The notes below the pieces were generated by a model that worked only from the letters and a program-made list of their open reading frames with translations, made no database searches and was not told where the DNA came from. Of a stretch of 64,000 bases of DNA, positions 41,688-49,898 are shown piece after piece. A program made the position numbers and the translations under genes. The DNA is taken from the NCBI RefSeq assembly GCF_030450125.1, contig NZ_CP123923.1:124001-188000 (forward strand), read 5' to 3'. How positions within the stretch are numbered: the stretch's first letter is position 1; the number at the start of each line of letters is the position of its first letter. The stretch comes from Streptomyces sp. WP-1. Its GTDB lineage: Bacteria; Actinomycetota; Actinomycetes; Streptomycetales; Streptomycetaceae.

Positions 41688-42497
41688 TCAACGGCGGTCG
41701 CGGGGCGGGCGGGGGAAGAAGCCGCTCGTGCGCGCCGCGTACTCGGCCCAGCCCGGCCTGCCCGCCATGCGCTGCTCCAGCAGCCGCTTCCCGCTGCCCT
41801 TGATCAGCAGCAGGCTCATGACCAGGGGCGAGACGAGGGACACGGCGGCGGGGGCGGCTCCGCCGTCGCAGGCGACGAGGAACAGCCCCCACCAGACACA
41901 GAAGTCCCCGAAGTAGTTCGGGTGCCGGGTCAGCCGCCACAGGCCCCGGTCCATGATCCGGCCCCGGTTGGCCGGGTCGGCCTTGAACCGGGCCAACTGC
42001 GCGTCCCCGACGGCCTCGAAGAACATCCCGACGCCCCAGAGGGCCGTACCGGTCCAGGCCGGGCCGGACAGCGGTCCGGGCGCGTACGCCGCCGCCTGCA
42101 CCGGCAGCGAGACCAGCCAGACCAGTCCGGCCTGCAACAGGTAGATCGTCCGCAGCGCGTACAGCGCGCGGCCGCGCGGCGCGCGTGACAGCAGGTCCTC
42201 GTAGCGGGGGTCCTCGCCGTGGCCGCGGCCCCGGTAGGCGATGTGCACCGCCAGCCGCAGCCCCCATACGGCCGTGAGCAGCGCGACGAGGGCGCGCCGG
42301 CCCCCGTCGCCGGTGCCCGCCGACAGGCCGTAGGTCAGCAGCGCGACCGCGGCGAAGGCGGCTCCCCAGGCGCTGTCGACGATCCGGTGCACGCCCTTGC
42401 GCAGGGCGAGCAGGAACGTGGCGAGCAGGACCGCGAGGGCGCACCCCGCCGCCCAGCCGAGGTTCACCGCGTAGGCGCCCCACGGAAAGGCGCTCAC
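41688..42497 (-). CDS. DUF1295 membrane protein (steroid-reductase/isoprenylcysteine methyltransferase-like fold)
   Basis: 269 residues from a GTG at 42497 that overlaps the preceding stop by 4 bases; the frame continues upstream only as a shadow. About seven helices are visible. The C-terminal motif GLWRLTRHPNYFGDFCVWWGLF and the ending RMAGRPGWAEYAARTSGFFPRPPR are the DUF1295 signature. The fold suggests an NADPH-dependent lipid reductase. The M. tuberculosis counterpart (Rv0446c) also neighbours sigK and a CFA-like gene. It is the last gene of this operon. Confidence 0.9.
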   Translation of the reverse strand: MSAFPWGAYAVNLGWAAGCALAVLLATFLLALRKGVHRIVDSAWGAAFAAVALLTYGLSAGTGDGGRRALVALLTAVWGLRLAVHIAYRGRGHGEDPRYEDLLSRAPRGRALYALRTIYLLQAGLVWLVSLPVQAAAYAPGPLSGPAWTGTALWGVGMFFEAVGDAQLARFKADPANRGRIMDRGLWRLTRHPNYFGDFCVWWGLFLVACDGGAAPAAVSLVSPLVMSLLLIKGSGKRLLEQRMAGRPGWAEYAARTSGFFPRPPRDRR

Positions 42498-43810
42498 GTC
42501 GCCCCCAGGTTCCGGTACCAGTCGGCGGTCTCGGCGGCCGTCAGACCGCTGTCGCCGTCGGTGGTGGGCCGGACGCACAGGATCTGGTCCACGCCCATGC
42601 GGCGCTCCCGGAAGGCCAGGGCCCCGCCGACCAGGTACAGCCGCCACACCCGGGCCGTCTCCTCGCCGACCAGGCGCACCACGTCGTGCCGGCGCTCTTC
42701 CAGCCTGCGGTGCCAGGCGTCGACGGTGCGCGCGTAGTGCTCGCGCAGCGACTCCACCGAGCACACCTCCAGCCCGGCCGTCTCCAGGAGCCCGACGGTC
42801 TCCCCGATCGGCCGCATGTGCATGTCGGGGGCGATGTACGCCTCGATGAACGCGCCGCCGCCCGGTGCGCGGGTGCCCCGGGACATCTGCTGGACCAGGA
42901 CGCGTCCGCGCGGGCGGACCAGCCGGTGCAGGGCGGCGGCGAAGGCGGGGTACTCGTCGTCCCCGACGTGTTCGCCCATCTCGATGGTGGCGACGGCGTC
43001 GTAGGCGGAGCCGGTGATGTCCCGGTAGTCCTGGCACACCACGTCGACCCGGTGCCCCAGCCGCCGTTCCCGTACCTGCTCGCGGACGTACGCGGCTTGT
43101 TCCCGGGCCAGGGTGACGGCGGTGACCTGCGCCTTGTGCACTTCGGCCGCGTACAAGGCGAGCGAGCCCCAGCCGCAGCCGATGTCGAGCAGGCGGCCGC
43201 CGGGCACGAGGCCGAGCTTGCGGCAGACCAGTTCCAGTTTGGCGCGCTGCGCGTCGGCCGAGCCGATCGGGGGCTCCGTATCGGGCCAGTAGCCGCAGGA
43301 GTAGGCCATGGTGTCGTCGAGCAGGAGGCGGTAGAAGTCGTTGGACAGGTCGTAGTGGTGGCTGATCGCGGCCCGGTCCCGGGCCTTGCTGTGCAGGCCG
43401 CCGCGCAGCCGGGCCTGGGTGGCGGGGGCGGGCGGGCGCGGGCCGAGGGCGCCGAGTCGCAGAGCCTCGCCGATCATGCGCGCCCGGTCGGCCGCCGAGG
43501 GCGTCGGCGTGTGCAGGCCGCGCTCCCGTACGGCGGTCCACATGGCACGGAGCCCCTCGGCCAGATCGCCCTCGACGTCGAGTTCGCCGGTGACATACGC
43601 CTGGGCGAGGCCGAGTTCGCCGGGCTGCCACAGCAGGCGGCGCAGCGCGCGCCGGGAGCGTACGACGACCACGGGGGCGTCCGCGGGGCCGGTCGAGCTG
43701 CCGTCCCAGGCGCGCAGCCGCACGGGCAGCGGGCCGCCGAGCGTGTCCTCCGCGAGGGCGGCGAGCCGTTGCGCGGCCCCGGTGCGGACCGGGGTGCGGG
43801 TGGTGGTCAT
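42494..43810 (-). CDS. Cyclopropane-fatty-acid-synthase-like methyltransferase (copy 1)
   Basis: 438 residues. An N-terminal region of about 120 residues is followed by the SAM-dependent catalytic domain: ISHHYDLSNDFYRLLLDDTMAYSCGYW, the SAM motif LLDIGCGWGSLALYAAE and TIEMGEHVGDDEYP. Enzymes of this type methylate the double bond of phospholipid acyl chains, giving cyclopropane, 10-methyl or methylated furan precursors. It is about 30-40 percent similar by eye to the next gene, so the operon carries two paralogues. The start and end overlap its neighbours by 4 bases. Confidence 0.92.
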   Translation of the reverse strand: MTTTRTPVRTGAAQRLAALAEDTLGGPLPVRLRAWDGSSTGPADAPVVVVRSRRALRRLLWQPGELGLAQAYVTGELDVEGDLAEGLRAMWTAVRERGLHTPTPSAADRARMIGEALRLGALGPRPPAPATQARLRGGLHSKARDRAAISHHYDLSNDFYRLLLDDTMAYSCGYWPDTEPPIGSADAQRAKLELVCRKLGLVPGGRLLDIGCGWGSLALYAAEVHKAQVTAVTLAREQAAYVREQVRERRLGHRVDVVCQDYRDITGSAYDAVATIEMGEHVGDDEYPAFAAALHRLVRPRGRVLVQQMSRGTRAPGGGAFIEAYIAPDMHMRPIGETVGLLETAGLEVCSVESLREHYARTVDAWHRRLEERRHDVVRLVGEETARVWRLYLVGGALAFRERRMGVDQILCVRPTTDGDSGLTAAETADWYRNLGAT

Positions 43811-45081
43811 CGGGCCGGGTCCTCCTTGGTGAACAGGTACTGCTGGACATCGAGGTATCCGGAGCGGAAACCCGCCTCGGAATAGGCCAGGTAGAAGGTC
43901 CACAAGCGGCGGAAGGTCTCGTCGAAGCCGAGTGCGGCGACGTCGTCGGCACGGTCCGTGAACCGCTCCCGCCACAGGCGCAGCGTCTCGGCGTAGTGCG
44001 CGCCGAAGCCGTCCCGCGCGGCGAAGGCGAGACCCGTGTGGTCGCGGACCGTCTCCTCGACGGCCGTCGTCGAGGGGATGAGGCCGCCGGGGAAGACGTA
44101 CTTCTGGATCCAGGTGTACGTGTCGCGGCCGGCCAGCATCCGCTCGTGCGGCATGGTGATCGCCTGGAGGGCCAGCCGGCCGCCGGGTGCCAGGCGTTCG
44201 TCGAGGGTCCGGAAGTAGAGGGGCCAGAACTCCGCGCCGACGGCCTCGATCATCTCCACGCTGACGACGGCGTCGTAGGTGCCGTGCGCGTCGCGGTAGT
44301 CGCACAGTTCGATCGAGACGCGGTCGTCGTACCCGGCCTCGCGTACCCGTCGCAGTGCCAGTTCGCGTTGCTCCCGGGACAGGGTGAGCGAGGTGACGTG
44401 CGCGCCGCGGGCGGCGGCCCGCAGCGCCAGTTCGCCCCAGCCGGTGCCGATCTCCAGCAGCCGGGTGCCCTCGCGCACCTCGGCCAGGTCCAGCAGCCGG
44501 TCGGTCTTGCGCCGCTGGGCGGCCGCCAGCAGCGAGCGGTCGGCGGGGAAGCCGCGGAACACGGCCGAGGAATAGCTGAGCGTCTCGTCGAGGAACGTCG
44601 CGAACAGGTCGTTGGACAGGTCGTAGTGGCGGCTGATGTTGGTACGCGACCCGTCGGGGGTGTTGCGTTGCGCGTGAGGTTGGCGCTGCGCCCACAGGCC
44701 GCGCAGCCGTTGCAGGCCGGGCGGGATCAGGTCGGCCGAGTGGGCGGCGAGGACCGTGAGCGCGCCGACCAGGTCCGGGGCGTCCCACTCCCCCGCCAGG
44801 TAGGACTCGCCGAACCCGATCAGCCCGCTGGTGCCGATGCGGGAGTGGAACGCCTTCCGGTCGTACACCGCTATCAGTGGTCCGCCCAGGCCGAGGATGG
44901 TGCCGTCGGCGAACCGTACGCGCAGGGGCAGTTGCCGCAGGGCGCGTTCCAGTACGGCCGCGGTGACGGCCCGTACCGGCCAGGACGCCCCCGGTACGGC
45001 GGCCACGTCGGGCCAGCGTCCGGCGTCGACGGGGGTGGTCCGGGGGTGGCGGGTGGCGGGGCGGTCTTCGATCGTGGTCAT
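43807..45081 (-). CDS. Cyclopropane-fatty-acid-synthase-like methyltransferase (copy 2)
   Basis: 424 residues from the ATG at 45081. Core motifs are ISRHYDLSNDLFATFLDETLSYSSAVF, LLEIGTGWGELALRAAARG, SVEMIEAVGAEFWPLYFRTLD and the C-terminal TWIQKYVFPGGLIPSTTAVEE. The last is typical of UfaA1/COG2230 enzymes, so this copy is closer to mycobacterial Rv0447c than copy 1. It is expected to act on phospholipid oleoyl chains at the inner membrane. It overlaps DUF1365 upstream and copy 1 downstream by 4 bases each. Confidence 0.92.
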   Translation of the reverse strand: MTTIEDRPATRHPRTTPVDAGRWPDVAAVPGASWPVRAVTAAVLERALRQLPLRVRFADGTILGLGGPLIAVYDRKAFHSRIGTSGLIGFGESYLAGEWDAPDLVGALTVLAAHSADLIPPGLQRLRGLWAQRQPHAQRNTPDGSRTNISRHYDLSNDLFATFLDETLSYSSAVFRGFPADRSLLAAAQRRKTDRLLDLAEVREGTRLLEIGTGWGELALRAAARGAHVTSLTLSREQRELALRRVREAGYDDRVSIELCDYRDAHGTYDAVVSVEMIEAVGAEFWPLYFRTLDERLAPGGRLALQAITMPHERMLAGRDTYTWIQKYVFPGGLIPSTTAVEETVRDHTGLAFAARDGFGAHYAETLRLWRERFTDRADDVAALGFDETFRRLWTFYLAYSEAGFRSGYLDVQQYLFTKEDPAR

Positions 45082-45827
45082 GGCGCACTCTCCGGGGTAC
45101 GGCGGCCCGGGCGCGGCTGCACCGGCAGGCCGCGCAGGAACAGGCGGACACCGTGGAAGCGGATGGCGGCCGACACCAGGAGCGTCGGCCAGGGGTGGCA
45201 CAGGGTCAGGCGCAGCAGTTCCGGGACCGTCGCGGGGCGGCGGGTGCCGCGGACTGCGGCCGTGAAGGGCGGGGTGCCGGGCCGGTGCAGTCGTATCGAC
45301 AGGTGCAGCAGCTCACCGGGCGGCGGGAGCCGCATCTCGTAGTGGCCGTCGACCGGGTGGAACGGTGACACGTAGAAGTCCTTGGCGACCGCGGCGGTTC
45401 CGGTCGTGTCGGTGTGCAGCAGGTAGGCGTGGCGCCCGCCGTAGGTGTTGTGGACCTCGGCCACCACGCAGCGCATGGTGCCGTCGGGGCCGTAACACCA
45501 GTACAGGGTCAGGGGGTTGAAGACGTGTCCGAGGATCCGGGGGTGCGCGAGCATCAGCACCCGGCCGCCGCGCAGGTCGATGCCGTGCTCGTCCAGGAAG
45601 CCGTCGAGGGCGGCCCTGATCGACGGGGCTCGTCCGGTGAAGTGGTCACGGGCGGTGAAGCGGGCGAACGGCCGCAGTGGGAGGGGCAGTTCGGGAAGGT
45701 GGTCGGGGTCGACCAGCCACAGGTAGGTGCGGTGCCGCAGGAGGTAGCGCTGTGGTGCGCGGCGCTGGTGGGTGATCACGCACGGGTACAGGGCGGCTGC
45801 CGGTGGCCCGGCGGACGCGGTGGTCAC
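45078..45827 (-). CDS. DUF1365 family protein
   Basis: 249 residues from a GTG at 45827 that overlaps the FAD gene stop by 4 bases. Signature stretches are ALYPCVITHQRRAPQRYLLRHRTYLWLVD, LMLAHPRILGHVFNPLTLYWCY, VVAEVHNTYGGRHAYLLH and KDFYVSPFHPVDGHYEMRLPPP. DUF1365 proteins occur with FAD oxidases and CFA-like methyltransferases in ECF-sigma-controlled operons (Rv0448c in M. tuberculosis; the Rhodobacter RpoE regulon). The biochemical role is unproven. Confidence 0.9.
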   Translation of the reverse strand: MTTASAGPPAAALYPCVITHQRRAPQRYLLRHRTYLWLVDPDHLPELPLPLRPFARFTARDHFTGRAPSIRAALDGFLDEHGIDLRGGRVLMLAHPRILGHVFNPLTLYWCYGPDGTMRCVVAEVHNTYGGRHAYLLHTDTTGTAAVAKDFYVSPFHPVDGHYEMRLPPPGELLHLSIRLHRPGTPPFTAAVRGTRRPATVPELLRLTLCHPWPTLLVSAAIRFHGVRLFLRGLPVQPRPGRRTPESAP

Positions 45828-47134
45828 CACCTCACCCCCAGGGCGGCGGCGGCCTCGGCGCCCGAACGGCAGCCGTCCTCGTGGAACCCCCAGCCGTGGT
45901 AGGCGCCCGCGAACGCGGTGACGGCCGTGTTCAGTTCGGGCAGCCGGTGCTGTGCGGCGACCGACTCGGGTGTGTACACGGGATGTTCGTAGGTCATACG
46001 GGCCAACACCCGGTCGGAGTCGACGCGTTCCTGGCCGCCGAGGGTGACGACGTACGTCACCGGGGCGTCGAGTCGCTGGAGCCGGTTCATGTCGTAGCTC
46101 ACCCGCACCCGGTCGGCGCCGGCCCGGCAGTGGGGCATCAGGTAGTTCCAGGAGGCGCGGGCCCCGCTCGACCTCGGGAGCAGCGAGGTGTCGGTGTGCA
46201 GCAGGGTGGTGTTGCGCAAGTAGCGGAAGGCGCCGAGGACGTCCTTCTCGACCGGGGTCGCGTCGCCGAGCAGCCGTAGTGCCTGTTCGGGGTGGGTGGC
46301 GACGACGAGGTGGTCGTAGGAGGCGGTGCTTCCGTCGGCCGCAGTCACCGCCACGCCGTCGGCGTGCCGCAGCACGGACCGTACCGGGGTGCCGGCGCGG
46401 ACCTCGTGCAGGGCGGCGGCGATCCGTGCGACGTACGTGCCGGAGCCGCCCGTGACGGTACGCCACACCGGTGATCCGCTCACCGAGAGCATGCCGTGGT
46501 GGGCGAGGAACCGGAACAGGTGGGCGGCCGGGTGGCGCAGGGCCGTCTGCGCGTCGCAGGACCACACGGCGGACACCACCGGCGTCATGAAGTGGGCTCG
46601 GAAGTACGGCGAGAAGCCCGCCGCGTCGAGGAACTCCCCCAGGGTGAGCGTGTCGTCGGCGCCCCGCTCCAGCAGGCCGCGGGCGGCCCGGTGCAAGCGC
46701 GGCACCTCGGCCAGCATCCGCAGGTACGGCACGCGCAGGGCGTTGCGCGGCTGGGCCAGCAGTCCGCGAAGGCCGCGGGCCCCGGCGTACTCCAGTCCGC
46801 AGCCCTCGCACCGCACGGACATGCTCATCTCCGACTCCTGTGTGGTGACGCCGAGTTCGGAGAAGAGGCGCAGCAGGTTCGGGTAGGTGCGGTGGTTGTG
46901 CACGATGAAACCGGAGTCGACGCGGTACGCGCGCCCGTCCGGCGCGGTCAGGTCGTGTGTGTGGGCGTGGCCGCCCAGTCGGTCGTCGGCCTCGTAGAGG
47001 GTGACGTGGTGGGCGCGGGCCAGGATGTGCGCGGCGGTCAGCCCCGCGACGCCGCTGCCGATGACGGCCGTACGGCGCGGACCGCCGGCGCCGGTTGCCG
47101 CTGCGCTCGGCGCCGCGTGGGACGGTCGTTCCAT
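45824..47134 (-). CDS. FAD-dependent oxidoreductase (amine-oxidase fold, lipid desaturase-like)
   Basis: 436 residues from the ATG at 47134, with GGGGAGG 11 bases upstream. The dinucleotide-binding motif TAVIGSGVAGLTAAHILAR (22-40) and LYEADDRLGGHAHTH mark a COG2907 flavoprotein. Later segments are VDSGFIVHNHRTYPNLLRLFSELGV and FAGAYHGWGFHEDGCRSG, which binds FAD. Relatives neighbour UfaA1 in mycobacteria (Rv0449c), and related enzymes of Rhodobacter introduce double bonds into methylated fatty acids. It opens the five-gene lipid operon. Confidence 0.92.
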   Translation of the reverse strand: MERPSHAAPSAAATGAGGPRRTAVIGSGVAGLTAAHILARAHHVTLYEADDRLGGHAHTHDLTAPDGRAYRVDSGFIVHNHRTYPNLLRLFSELGVTTQESEMSMSVRCEGCGLEYAGARGLRGLLAQPRNALRVPYLRMLAEVPRLHRAARGLLERGADDTLTLGEFLDAAGFSPYFRAHFMTPVVSAVWSCDAQTALRHPAAHLFRFLAHHGMLSVSGSPVWRTVTGGSGTYVARIAAALHEVRAGTPVRSVLRHADGVAVTAADGSTASYDHLVVATHPEQALRLLGDATPVEKDVLGAFRYLRNTTLLHTDTSLLPRSSGARASWNYLMPHCRAGADRVRVSYDMNRLQRLDAPVTYVVTLGGQERVDSDRVLARMTYEHPVYTPESVAAQHRLPELNTAVTAFAGAYHGWGFHEDGCRSGAEAAAALGVRW

Positions 47135-47172
47135 GGTGTGGTCTGCCTCCCCTTCGGGTGAAGAACTCCTCG

Positions 47173-47210
47173 GGGCCGGTGCGCGGGCGTCGTCGCTCGC
47201 GCACCGGCCC
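47173..47210. promoter_or_regulatory. Inverted repeat in the leader of the FAD gene
   Basis: Perfect 13-bp arms (47173-47185 and 47198-47210, GGGCCGGTGCGCG and its complement) with a 12-nt loop, 39-76 bp before the ATG. It could be a second terminator of the fasciclin gene or a leader structure. Confidence 0.45.
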
Positions 47211-47269
47211 GGGAGCAGGGCACCGGCCGCGCCCTGCCGGTCGGGCGGCAGGCGGGTGCCCTGGTACAA

Positions 47270-47327
47270 GGGGACGCGCGGCGGCGGGTCGCTCCCGTCG
47301 AGGCGACCCGGTCGGGCGCGCGTCCCC
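47270..47327 (-). terminator. Long nested hairpin after the fasciclin gene
   Basis: Outer 11-bp arms (47270-47280 and 47317-47327, GGGGACGCGCG) and inner 8-bp arms (47285-47292 and 47303-47310) form one long stem starting 15 bp after the stop. It separates the fasciclin gene from the lipid operon. Confidence 0.75.
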
Positions 47328-47341
47328 GGTCTGCGGTGGTG

Positions 47342-47986
47342 TCAGCTCTTCGGCATGAGGACGGTGTCGATGATGTAGACGTTGGCGTTGGCGGTCTGGA
47401 CGTTGCCGCAGACGACCTTGGCGGAGCCGTCGACCATGTAGGACTCGCCCGAGCCGGTGGTCGTCACCTTCGACTTCTCCAGCGTGTCGAAGGAGCCGTT
47501 CACCAGGTCCTTCGGCGTGAGCTTCTGGCCGACGACGTGGTAGGTGAGGATCTTCGTCAGCTGCGCCTTGTCGTTGAGGACCTTGTCCAGGGTGGCCTTC
47601 GGGATCTTGGCGAAGGCGTCGTTGGTGGGCGCGAACACGGTGATGTTCTGGGCGTTGTTGAGGGTGTCGACCAGACCGGCCTTCTTCACCGCCGTCACGA
47701 GGGTGGACAGGGCCGGGTTGTTGGAGGCGGCGGTGGCCACCGGGTCCTTGGCCATGCCGTTGAAGGAGCCGGCACCGTTCTTCGGCACGGACGAACAGGC
47801 CGGGCCGAACGGCTGGTCCATCGTGCTCATGTCGTTGCCGCCCGTGGTGGCCGAGGCCGAGGCCCGGTCGGAGGAGTCGGACTTGCCCGAGTCGCTGCCG
47901 CTGCCGGAGCAGGCGGTCAGGACCAGGGGGAGCACGGCGGCGGCGGTGAGGAGACCGGCGGTACGGCGGATACGGGTGTTCATCAT
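47342..47986 (-). CDS. Fasciclin (FAS1)-domain lipoprotein, MPT70/MPT83-like
   Basis: 214 residues; a second ATG at 47983 has the better spacing from AGGAGA. The lipobox LVLTAC (Cys near 26) and a Ser/Asp/Gly linker precede one FAS1 domain (about 75-214): NNPALSTLVTAVKKAGLVDTLN, ITVFAPTNDAFAKIP, ILTYHVVGQKL and NVYIIDTVLMP. In mycobacteria, mpt70 and mpt83 (FAS1) are main targets of SigK, so its presence here supports a SigK regulon. Probably a surface adhesion or sensing protein. Confidence 0.92.
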   Translation of the reverse strand: MMNTRIRRTAGLLTAAAVLPLVLTACSGSGSDSGKSDSSDRASASATTGGNDMSTMDQPFGPACSSVPKNGAGSFNGMAKDPVATAASNNPALSTLVTAVKKAGLVDTLNNAQNITVFAPTNDAFAKIPKATLDKVLNDKAQLTKILTYHVVGQKLTPKDLVNGSFDTLEKSKVTTTGSGESYMVDGSAKVVCGNVQTANANVYIIDTVLMPKS

Positions 47987-48082
47987 CTTCTCCTGGTGAA
48001 AGGCACAGCGCTCTGCTGCGTCCGGGGTGTTGCGGGAAGGTGGTCCGGGGCGGGCCGCAGGCCCTTGTCGTGGGGCGAGTGG

Positions 48083-49714
48083 TCAGTCGACGGTCACGAC
48101 GACGGAGTGCCATCCGCTGGCGCCGTCGGGGATCGTGCGGGTCCGTCTGTCGGTCTGCACGGTGCCGGTGCGGTCGGTGGCGCGGACGGTGAGGGTGTGG
48201 CCGCCTTTGGCCGCCTGCCAGGGCAGCGACCACTGGCGCCATGTGTCGCGGGTGTACTCGGCGGCCAGGTGGGCTTCCTGCCAGGGGCCGTCGTCGATGC
48301 GGACCTCGACCTTGTCGACGCCCCGGTGCTGGGCCCAGGCGACCCCGGCGATCATGACCGTGCCGGTCTTGGGCCGGGCGAACGGCTTGGGGGTGTCGAT
48401 ACGGGACTCGGTCCTGATCGGGGCCCGGCGGGCCCAGCCGCGCCTGACCCAGTAGGGGTCGTAGGAATCGAAGGTGGTGAGTTCGATGTCCTCGATCCAT
48501 TTGCAGGCGGACACGAAGCCGTACAGGCCGGGGACGACCATGCGGACCGGGAAGCCGTGTGCGAAGGGCAGGGGCTCGCCGTTCATGCCGAGGGCGAGCA
48601 TCGCGTCCCGGCCGTCCATCAGGTCCTCGACGGGGCTGCCGATCGTCATGCCGTCCACCGAGCGGGCCACCAGCTGGTCCGCGCGGCCGCCCCGGGACGG
48701 GGGTGCCACCCCGCACTCGGCGAGGAGGTCGGCCAGTCGGACGCCGATCCAGCGGGCGTTGCCCACGTACGGGCCGCCCACTTCGTTCGACACGCACGTC
48801 AAGGTGATGTCCCGCTCGATCAGTTCCCTGCGCAGCAGGTCGTCCAGGGAGTAGGCGGCCGGACGGCGTACGCCCTTGCCGTGGACGCGCATCCGCCAGG
48901 CGGTCGCGTCGACCTTGGGCACCACCAGTGCGGTGTCCACCCGGTAGAAGTCCTGGTTCGGGGTGACGAAGGGGCTGATCCCGGCGACCCGCAGCCCGGC
49001 CCTCTTCGGTACCGGGGGCGCCGGTGAGCCGGGGAGAGGGAGCACGACCCTCGCGCGCGAGGCGACCGCGTTCCGGCCGCTGGAGCCGTTCAGTGACCGG
49101 CCGGCGGCGCCCACCACGGCGGAAGCGGCCGCTGCGGACGCCGCCGCGAGGACGAACCCCCGCCGGTCCCATGCCTCGGGCGCAGGCGCACCACCTGCCG
49201 TCTCCTCGCTCACGGCGCCGGAGTCCGACAACGTCGATCGAGCGGGCGCGGTGAGGCGCCCCGCCAGGCCGTACAGGAGCAGAGCCCCGGCTACGGCCCC
49301 CGCGACGGAGGGCAGCGCGTCGGCGATGCCGATGGAGTCGGGACGGTTGAGGGCGGCGGCCGCACCGACGGCTCCGAAGAGAAGGACCCCGGCGGACCCG
49401 ACCCGCCGCAACCGCACCGCCAGCGCGCCCAACGCCAGCGCCGACACCGCGAGCACGGCCAGGATGCCGAGTTGCAGCACGAGTTTGTCGTCGGTGCCGA
49501 AGTGGCGGATCGTCCAGTCCTTGACCGGCGCGGGCGTCGCGTCGATGGACGCGCCGCCCACCACGACGACCGGACCGGACTGCGGACGTACCGCCGCCGC
49601 GACCAGTTCGGCCACCGCCAGCGCGCTGAAGCCGGCCAGCGCCCCGCTCAGCGCGCCCAGCGCCAGACGCGGCAGGCCCGGCCGGCCTCGTTGATCCTTC
49701 TCTTCGTCCCTCAC
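48083..49714 (-). CDS. Membrane-anchored molybdopterin oxidoreductase (sulfite oxidase fold)
   Basis: 543 residues from a GTG at 49714; the ribosome site is weak, and the frame upstream has no family sequence. Four or five helices occupy about residues 15-155, then a linker with a twin-arginine-like WDRRGFVLAAASAAAASAV (182-200). The Mo-cofactor domain has the ligand Cys307 in LTCVSNEVGGPYVGNARWIGV. The domain ends with a Mo-co dimerisation fold (IAGVAWAQHRGVDKVEVRIDDGPWQ). The helices suggest electron transfer through a membrane partner. The natural substrate is unknown. It precedes the fasciclin gene by 96 bp. Confidence 0.9.
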   Translation of the reverse strand: MRDEEKDQRGRPGLPRLALGALSGALAGFSALAVAELVAAAVRPQSGPVVVVGGASIDATPAPVKDWTIRHFGTDDKLVLQLGILAVLAVSALALGALAVRLRRVGSAGVLLFGAVGAAAALNRPDSIGIADALPSVAGAVAGALLLYGLAGRLTAPARSTLSDSGAVSEETAGGAPAPEAWDRRGFVLAAASAAAASAVVGAAGRSLNGSSGRNAVASRARVVLPLPGSPAPPVPKRAGLRVAGISPFVTPNQDFYRVDTALVVPKVDATAWRMRVHGKGVRRPAAYSLDDLLRRELIERDITLTCVSNEVGGPYVGNARWIGVRLADLLAECGVAPPSRGGRADQLVARSVDGMTIGSPVEDLMDGRDAMLALGMNGEPLPFAHGFPVRMVVPGLYGFVSACKWIEDIELTTFDSYDPYWVRRGWARRAPIRTESRIDTPKPFARPKTGTVMIAGVAWAQHRGVDKVEVRIDDGPWQEAHLAAEYTRDTWRQWSLPWQAAKGGHTLTVRATDRTGTVQTDRRTRTIPDGASGWHSVVVTVD

Positions 49715-49739
49715 GCGGGGAATCCGGTTCTGGCCGCCC

Positions 49740-49795
49740 CGCCGGATTGGTCCGCGACCTGATCGGGTGAAAAAAGATCGCGGACCAATCCGGCG
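49740..49795. repeat. Large perfect inverted repeat upstream of the sulfite-oxidase-fold gene
   Basis: Arms of 18 bp (49740-49757 and 49778-49795) are perfectly complementary around a 20-nt loop that contains AAAAAA. It lies 26 bp upstream of the GTG and 100 bp before the pseudogene start. It may be an operator, a 5' leader hairpin or a terminator of the plus-strand remnant's former neighbour. Confidence 0.7.
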
Positions 49796-49898
49796 CGTGT
49801 TCCGCAACGGATCAGTGGGCTGGGCGCCGACGGGTACGCCGTCCCGGCCCAGGGGGTGGACTCGGTGTCGCCCTGGGGCCGTCGGAGCCGTGCCTGCC

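Noticed and set aside
45078..49172. 1364-residue continuous minus frame across DUF1365, FAD and fasciclin genes
   Set aside because: It is only partly coding (DUF1365 at its end); the rest runs out of frame through other genes. Not a fusion protein.
49740..49795. Insertion-sequence terminal repeats
   Set aside because: The arms are only 20 bp apart and no transposase or target duplication is near.
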